From the NCBI GenBank assembly GCA_964555285.1, contig CAZKRM010000003.1, forward strand, positions 87,400 through 151,399: a stretch of DNA of 64,000 bases. Direction: 5' to 3'. The translations under genes were made by a program, and so were the position numbers. Position 1 is the first letter of the stretch. Each line of letters starts with the position of its first letter. Positions 59,709 to 64,000 of the stretch are shown here, in pieces. Under the pieces are notes generated by a model, which had not been told where the DNA came from, ran no database searches, and saw only the letters and a list, made by a program, of their open reading frames with translations. The DNA is from JBBIQV01 sp964555285. Its GTDB lineage: Bacteria; Nitrospirota; Nitrospiria; Nitrospirales; Nitrospiraceae.

Positions 59709-61538
59709 CTAATGGCCACGGCGTGGCGGACGGCGCCCCCGCCCACGGTGGCGGAAGGGGCCGCCTCGCGGCGGGACTCCCGGCAAGCGGATGGTGACGG
59801 TGGTGCCTTCGCCTGGGGCGCTGTCGATGGCGATATGTCCTTGATGTTCTTCGACAATTTTTTTGACCGTCGCCAACCCTAACCCTGTGCCCGAGCGTTT
59901 GGTGGTGAAAAACGGTTCAAAAAGTTTATCCGCATGTTCGGCCGGTATCGGAGCGCCGTCATTTTTCATCAGGATATGGACTTCGTACGCGCGGCCGGCG
60001 CGATGGTTCGCCAAAGCAATCTGCAGGTGCCCACCGGGGGTCATGGCCTCGATCGCGTTCTTGAAGATACTGAGGAAGACTTGCTGCATCTTCGCTTCGT
60101 CGCACCGGACCGGCAAAATATGAGCGGCGTAGTCCTTCGTGACTTGGATGCGCGTGACCTCCAGATCGGTGGCCACCACCGTCAACGCGTTCTCGATCAC
60201 TTCCGGCACCCGGCAGAGACGCCGGTTCAACTCCAGCGGTTTGGCGAAGTCGAGAATCTCGTTCAGGATTGCTTCGATCCGAATCAGGTTGCGCATGGCG
60301 TTCTCGACGCGTGTTTGGGGATCGAAATCGAGAATGCCTTCGCCCGTGACTTCCTCCAGTTGTGCGCGGATCGAGGCGAGCGGCTCACGGACTTCCGTGG
60401 CTAAAAAGGCGCTGAACTCGCCGATGGCCGCTTGGCGTTCTTGCTTGCGGATCATCGGTTCCAAGGAAGCCGGGGTGGGCACGCTCGGTGGCTTGTCCCC
60501 CGATGCGGCAGTCGTTTCCATTGCAGGCTGTTCAACTGGGGCTTGCTGGAGTAGATCGACGAGTTTGTTGGTAATCGGCTCCAACGTTCTGGCGTCGGGG
60601 ATGGCGTAGCGCTCCGCCTCTTTGGACCCGAGCGTGACCGTCCCGCCGACTTGTCCCCGGACGAAAAAGGGCACGACCAGCGACGACTGAAAACGATCCT
60701 TGTACAGGTACTTGTGGTCGAAGAAACGTCCTTGCGTGGAGGCGAGATCATGGTCCACGCGGGGCTTCCGGTGCCGGACTGCCCATCCCGCCGCTGAGCC
60801 GTCCAAGGCCAGACGTTGCCCCGGCTTGAGATCCTTCTTTTGGTCCTTGTGCTCGCTCTTCTGGTCGCCCGCGATACCCAAGACTTCCACACTGCCTGCC
60901 AGCGGGTCGTAATACGACGCCCACGCCCGGTCGAACGGCACGACTTGTCCGACTTCGTGGAGGAGCGCGACAACTTTCTCCTGTAAGTCCGGTGTTGCGT
61001 GGGAGGGCGGAGTGGCGAACAGTTCCGCCGTGGCGGTCGCTGCGGCGACCGGTTCATGGGCCACCAAAGAGCGGCTCAAGAGCACATGTGTATTGAAGAG
61101 CGATTCGCGTTCGAGAGCCTTGGTAATGTCCTCGCTCGCGGTGTCCATCAACGCTTTTTCTTTCTTTGCAAAGGTCGCGTTCTCCTTACGCCCGACAATC
61201 AAGTATCCGTAGATACGCTCTCGGTGGCGCAAGGGAATGCCGAGCAGCGCTTTCGCGCCGGGCGTGATCAGCCGAAGCCGAAAGGTTTTGGATCCTTCGC
61301 TGCCCTCCGATGGAGACAACGCATTCAGCGCAGCGTGAGAGGACAGTGTCCGCAAAATGGCCTGGACGTCCCGCGGTGTGAAGCCCCGGGCCACGTGGCC
61401 GACCAGCGGTCCTTGTTCTTGATGAAAGACGGCGGCGAGCGCGGCATCGACCGGCAGCTCGTTCAACGCGGTCGTCAAGGTCCGCTGGAGATGCGTCTCG
61501 GCTGGAGCTTTCGTCGGTTGTGGTGCGGCTGGCGGCAT
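59709..61538 (-). CDS. GAF-domain histidine-kinase-like protein without phospho-acceptor His
   Basis: 609 aa. Two GAF-like domains (residues about 20-165 and 185-335, e.g. RALDGSAAGWAVRHRKPRVD), a linker, then a HisKA-like helix pair GEFSAFLATEVREPLASIRAQL. The consensus AHEIRNPL reads ATEVREPL here, Thr replacing the phosphorylated His; the codon is ACG on re-reading. The ATPase domain is intact: NILVN-like segment, NDGAPIPAEHADKLFEPF, FFTTKRSGTGLGLATVKKI. The C terminus is Arg/Gly-rich. It may be a pseudokinase, or partner with another kinase. No response regulator is adjacent. Confidence 0.88.
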   Translation of the reverse strand: MPPAAPQPTKAPAETHLQRTLTTALNELPVDAALAAVFHQEQGPLVGHVARGFTPRDVQAILRTLSSHAALNALSPSEGSEGSKTFRLRLITPGAKALLGIPLRHRERIYGYLIVGRKENATFAKKEKALMDTASEDITKALERESLFNTHVLLSRSLVAHEPVAAATATAELFATPPSHATPDLQEKVVALLHEVGQVVPFDRAWASYYDPLAGSVEVLGIAGDQKSEHKDQKKDLKPGQRLALDGSAAGWAVRHRKPRVDHDLASTQGRFFDHKYLYKDRFQSSLVVPFFVRGQVGGTVTLGSKEAERYAIPDARTLEPITNKLVDLLQQAPVEQPAMETTAASGDKPPSVPTPASLEPMIRKQERQAAIGEFSAFLATEVREPLASIRAQLEEVTGEGILDFDPQTRVENAMRNLIRIEAILNEILDFAKPLELNRRLCRVPEVIENALTVVATDLEVTRIQVTKDYAAHILPVRCDEAKMQQVFLSIFKNAIEAMTPGGHLQIALANHRAGRAYEVHILMKNDGAPIPAEHADKLFEPFFTTKRSGTGLGLATVKKIVEEHQGHIAIDSAPGEGTTVTIRLPGVPPRGGPFRHRGRGRRPPRRGH

Positions 61539-61592
61539 CGTGATGTGAGCGCATTGTAGCAGTCGGGGTGGGGCAATTCAAATGTTTGGTGT

Positions 61593-61748
61593 GCGAGGGC
61601 AAGGAGGCTCGCCCTGCGCTCCCGGAGCCCGGACGGTGGGTACGGGAGGGGAGTTGATTCGGGCCCCCTCCCGTGTCGAGCGCAGCTCGACCTAACAGAT
61701 ATCGGTGCTCGCTCGACGGCCGCGGCGGGGCGAACCTCCTTGCCCTCG
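61593..61748. repeat. 22-bp inverted repeat with nested stems
   Basis: GCGAGGGCAAGGAGGCTCGC (plus CC) at 61593-61614 and its complement at 61727-61748, 21 of 22 pairs. Inside are TACGGGAGGGG/CCCCCTCCCGT and GTCGAGC/GCTCGAC stems, and GGTGCTCGCT, shared with 55051. It fills most of the 61539-61860 gap, which has no gene. It may be a dispersed repeat or a complex terminator. Confidence 0.75.
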
Positions 61749-61860
61749 CGTGGTTGTGATGTGAACGATGTGCTCGGTGGACGCGCACAGTGACGGCCTC
61801 CCGGCCCTCCCGCCTCGGGCAAGGGAGGAGAGGAGCCAAGAAAGCCGGACAATTCTCGGC

Positions 61861-62316
61861 CTAGTCCGGATTCACGATCCGCGGGGGGCGATCGGGTGGG
61901 GGGAACGATTCGATGTGTGGCGGCTCCATTCTCCAGATGTTGAGCAGGGTGCTGACGAGGCTGATGAGCAGCGCGCCCCACACGGAGGCCCAGAACCCGA
62001 CCACCTCGAAGTCTTTCACCAAGTAGTCGGTCAGCTGGAGCAGCAGGGCGTTGATGAGAACGGTAAACAGACCAAACGAGAGCACGATCAGCGGCAACGC
62101 GAACAGGTAGAGAATCGGCCGCAGGAGAGTATTAAGGAATGTGAGCACCAGCACGGCAGCCAGGCCGGCGGAGAACGTCTGTGCTTCAACCCCCGGCACG
62201 ATGGTGATCGCAAGGAAGACGGCGATGCCGGTCACAATGACCCGGATGGCCAGGGCATGGAAGCCTCCCTCCGCGAGGCCGAACCACTTACGACTGTGGA
62301 GATGAACAGTCGGCAT
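61861..62316 (-). CDS. Phage-holin-superfamily-IV-like membrane protein
   Basis: 151 aa with four hydrophobic segments (IRVIVTGIAVFLAITIVPG, FSAGLAAVLVLTFLNTLL, LYLFALPLIVLSFGLFTVLI, VGFWASVWGALLISLVSTLL). The pattern TFLNTLLRPILYLFALPLIVL matches the 4-TM holin-like PF04020 family, which is chromosomal in many bacteria and of unknown role. It is followed by a DUF5666-like gene in the upstream direction on the same strand. Confidence 0.85.
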   Translation of the reverse strand: MPTVHLHSRKWFGLAEGGFHALAIRVIVTGIAVFLAITIVPGVEAQTFSAGLAAVLVLTFLNTLLRPILYLFALPLIVLSFGLFTVLINALLLQLTDYLVKDFEVVGFWASVWGALLISLVSTLLNIWRMEPPHIESFPPPDRPPRIVNPD

Positions 62317-62327
62317 CGCCTGACCAT

Positions 62328-62645
62328 TTACTTCGCGGGAGGCTTCACGCTGGAGAATTGAATCTCCGTCGCTGTCAGAGCTTCTCCGGTCTTGGTCGTC
62401 TCGATCACGACGCGGTCGCCCACTTGAGGCAGGGACGGCGAGCCCGGTTTGCCCTTCGCCAGGTAATGTGTGGTCTTCGTCAGATAGACGGACACGGTGC
62501 CGTCCTTGGGGGTTTTGACTTCCACGTGCGTCGCGTCGATGGCCGTGACGGTGCCCAGGACGTGTTGTCCCGTCCCGTGCGCTGAGGCTGTCGTCGCGAT
62601 GCTGAGGAGGAACAGAGCGAGGGAAAGCATTCTGAAGGTGGTCAC
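62328..62645 (-). CDS. Exported DUF5666-like small protein
   Basis: 105 aa from a GTG at 62645 with AAGGAGCG upstream (ATG at 62630 also possible). A signal (LSLALFLLSIATTASA) is followed by a small OB-like domain (HVLGTVTAIDATHVEVKTPK, VGDRVVIETTKTGEALTATE), as in DUF5666. A His-rich start (HGTGQHV) could bind metal. It lies between the holin-like gene and the cytochrome gene, all on the minus strand. Confidence 0.8.
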   Translation of the reverse strand: MTTFRMLSLALFLLSIATTASAHGTGQHVLGTVTAIDATHVEVKTPKDGTVSVYLTKTTHYLAKGKPGSPSLPQVGDRVVIETTKTGEALTATEIQFSSVKPPAK

Positions 62646-62667
62646 CAGGCGCTCCTTTCGTAGCTGA

Positions 62668-63288
62668 TCAATGATGATGGCTTTCGGGGGCGATCACCCC
62701 CGCTGCATCGTCCCCTTGGAGGAACCGGTCGAACGAGGCTTCCTCCTCGAGGTCTTTCTTCGTTTTCGGATTCAGGGCTTTCATCTCCTCTAATTCTTCC
62801 GGGCTGAGCTGAGGCAGGTGGCGGATGAAGTGCACCAACTTCCAACTGTCCAGGTCCTTCTCGGGGTCGCCGGAACCCCAGGCCGGCATGGCCGTGAACC
62901 GGATGCCGTTGTGGATGACGAAGAACAATTCTCCATCGGACAACGACTGAGTGTCGGTCAGGCGCAAGTCAGGGGCCTTCGGATACACGTTCTTGCCGAT
63001 CGGGGTCTGCCCGCCGCCGTCGTTCCCATGGCAGGTCGCGCAGTGGTCGGCGAAGTGGGCCCGGCCGTCGGCTAATACTTGGGTACTCGGGATGACTGGA
63101 TTTGGCTTATTGCGCCGCTCCACCGGAATGGCCAGGCGCCGGAGTTGGCGCGCCATCATGATCTCCAGCGCATGAGGTTCTGCTTTGGCGCTGAAGCCGG
63201 TGGTGAATAATTGAAAGCCGACCCAGCCGCCTCCGCCAAGCATCAGGAGAACGGCCACGACCAGCAGTGAGAGCAGTGTCTTGCGCAT
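62668..63288 (-). CDS. Membrane-anchored monohaem cytochrome c
   Basis: 206 aa. An N-terminal anchor (LLSLLVVAVLLMLGGGGWVGFQLF) is followed by a cytochrome c domain with the haem motif CATCHG and a distal Met in the MPAWG-type segment (AMPAWGSGDPEKD). The C-terminal tail is charged (LEEMKALNPKTKKDLEEEA) and ends in His (APESHHH). It probably carries electrons in the periplasm, as many Nitrospira monohaem cytochromes do. It is upstream of the DUF5666-like gene. Confidence 0.9.
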   Translation of the reverse strand: MRKTLLSLLVVAVLLMLGGGGWVGFQLFTTGFSAKAEPHALEIMMARQLRRLAIPVERRNKPNPVIPSTQVLADGRAHFADHCATCHGNDGGGQTPIGKNVYPKAPDLRLTDTQSLSDGELFFVIHNGIRFTAMPAWGSGDPEKDLDSWKLVHFIRHLPQLSPEELEEMKALNPKTKKDLEEEASFDRFLQGDDAAGVIAPESHHH

Positions 63289-63449
63289 TTGATGGAGACC
63301 GTCGGATCGTTCCCACTATACAAATTCTGCCGGGCGAATGCCACCATCGGGAGCATTTGGGGATGGGGGCGAGAGGGCGGCGATCATGGCATGGTTCCGG
63401 CTCTCGCCGGCAATGGAAGTCTTTCTTGCGACCTACCACTTACGAGGGG

Positions 63450-63479
63450 TTGACAATACACTGTCTCGCGGCCTAGCGT
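63450..63479 (+). promoter_or_regulatory. Promoter-like site before the lipoprotein gene
   Basis: A perfect TTGACA (63450-63455) and TAGCGT (63474-63479) are 18 nt apart. Leader to the ATG at 63703 would be about 215 nt and includes the CACT repeat. Confidence 0.4.
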
Positions 63480-63598
63480 AGCGCCCTCGGCTCGATGCCT
63501 GCGAAGCCGCACCCAGCGGGGCATCGGCGAATGGTGCGCGATGCAGCCTGCTGCGGTTCAACACTCTGTCACCTTCCCGCACGCGGCTTCCCGCTTGC

Positions 63599-63629
63599 AC
63601 TCACTCACTCACTCACTCACTCACTCACT
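63599..63629. repeat. (CACT)n tetranucleotide repeat
   Basis: Nearly eight perfect CACT units in a row, in the 5' leader of the lipoprotein gene. An in-frame stop at 63640 shows it is not coding in that gene's frame. Length could vary by slippage. Confidence 0.9.
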
Positions 63630-63702
63630 TCTCCCAGCCTAAGCGCATCGATCCGGTCTCACCGCGACAGGGGGGGCACGTCCTGCTGACGTGATCGCCC
63701 CG

Positions 63703-64000
63703 ATGTCCACGACCACGTCGGTCTCGCACATCAATAAGAGTCTGAAGGCGCTCCTGACACTGGCGCTGCTCGCCTGTCTCTCCGGCTGCGGGCCGGCCCC
63801 ATCGGGCGATGCGTCGAGCATCGGCACGAGCATGAGTGGGCCGGATTACGGGCACGAGGCGAGAGGCACGGGGCTAGAGGGGGGAGCGGCAGCAGTGCTC
63901 GTCCCCACCGCATCCGATCTTCCCTCTCGCCTCTCGCCCCTTGCCACTAGCCCCATACCCGCCGAGCAACGCGAGGCAGAGCCCCTCGTCGTGCCGGATT
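63703..64000 (+). CDS. Putative lipoprotein, 3' end outside window
   Basis: Open from an ATG at 63703 to the window edge (99 codons). The leader HINKSLKALLTLALLAC, then LSGCGPAP, is a lipoprotein signal with lipobox LSGC near residue 29. The mature part is Ser/Pro/Ala-rich with no known domain in view. An in-frame GTG at 63691 is an alternative start. Residues 52-84 are encoded by a foldback array, which is unusual for coding DNA. Confidence 0.7.
   Translation, partial: MSTTTSVSHINKSLKALLTLALLACLSGCGPAPSGDASSIGTSMSGPDYGHEARGTGLEGGAAAVLVPTASDLPSRLSPLATSPIPAEQREAEPLVVPD
63856..63954. repeat. Foldback word array inside the lipoprotein gene
   Basis: Left (63856-63882): GAGGCGAGAGGCACGGGGC and TAGAGGGG. 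Right (63919-63954): CTTCCCTCTCGCCTCTCGCC, CCTTGCCACTAGCCCC. The words GAGAGGC and GGGGCTAG on the left recur as complements on the right. It has the same design as the intergenic arrays but lies in a reading frame. Confidence 0.7.

Larger units (their letters stand above)
63289..63702. other. Gene-free gap with promoter-like site and tetranucleotide repeat
   Basis: This 414-nt gap separates the divergent cytochrome and lipoprotein genes. It has no convincing gene. It holds a TTGACA/TAGCGT promoter-like pair (63450-63479) and a (CACT)n run (63599-63629). The 64-codon frame at 63495-63689 is low-complexity and not believed. Confidence 0.6.

Noticed and set aside
63495..63689. 64-codon frame containing the CACT repeat
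   Set aside because: Repeats translate to THSL units, no homology, and the lipoprotein gene start lies right after it.
1..64000. tRNA, rRNA or prophage
   Set aside because: No cloverleaf with the GGTTCGA-type T-loop, no rRNA sequence and no phage structural genes were seen; the holin-like gene is of the chromosomal PF04020 type.

Overview
The window is a contiguous piece of a GC-rich bacterial chromosome whose content fits a Nitrospira-like (Nitrospirota) nitrite oxidizer. The reasons are a complete nuo cluster with fused nuoCD, a SmbP-like metal-binding protein, paired N-terminally CGxVxCFVVIGSQQQV-tagged outer-membrane barrels, and many intergenic foldback arrays of short words. This assignment is inferred from gene content only. 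No rRNA, tRNA, CRISPR array or complete insertion sequence was seen.

Layout. 1-2.8 kb (minus): a large multi-PAS/GAF sensor kinase, cut by the window edge, with a single-domain response regulator. 2.9-5.8 kb: a HerA-like ATPase and a DUF486 membrane protein. 5.8-8.6 kb: a compact, lower-GC type II restriction-modification island (C5 methyltransferase, Vsr endonuclease, NgoMIV-type endonuclease) with a 26-bp inverted repeat at its upstream edge. 8.9-17.6 kb (minus): a RecD/PIF1-type helicase, uvrC-uvrA (4-nt overlap; UvrA lacks its insertion domain), a DapF homologue with both catalytic Cys changed to Ser, a glyoxalase, a GNAT acetyltransferase and a polysaccharide deacetylase. 17.7-21.3 kb: a site-2 protease with CBS domains, a membrane protein with an ECF-S-like segment, and a YihY/BrkB protein.

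21.3-38 kb (minus): one long respiratory operon, midA-nuoABCDEFGHIJKLMN, encoding a full NADH:quinone oxidoreductase (NuoC and NuoD fused). A good promoter precedes midA, whose mitochondrial relative NDUFAF7 modifies the NuoD homologue. Many gaps inside this operon are filled by foldback word arrays. 38.1-41.1 kb: a small unknown protein and secA.

41.2-58.5 kb (mostly plus): an envelope metal and redox island. It holds a tandemly duplicated cassette of small exported His-rich CxWxC/RGPP proteins (four copies), a TlpA-like thioredoxin (one intact, one decayed) and two paralogous barrels. These are followed by a beta-propeller lipoprotein, a SmbP-like protein, a TPR protein, an Slp-family lipoprotein (minus), a DsbA-like oxidoreductase, a Cu(I)-type P1B ATPase with two YHS and two HMBD domains, a DegP/DegQ protease, a HAMP protein, NikR and a TonB-dependent receptor. 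58.5-64 kb: 3-methyladenine glycosylase, an unknown exported protein, a GAF histidine-kinase-like protein lacking its phospho-acceptor His, a holin-like membrane protein, a DUF5666-like protein, a monohaem cytochrome c, and the start of a lipoprotein gene.

The strongest candidates for something undescribed are the duplicated CxWxC/RGPP cassette at 41.3-45.9 kb and the genome-wide-looking foldback word arrays. The Ser/Ser DapF homologue and the UvrA without insertion domain are notable single-gene oddities.
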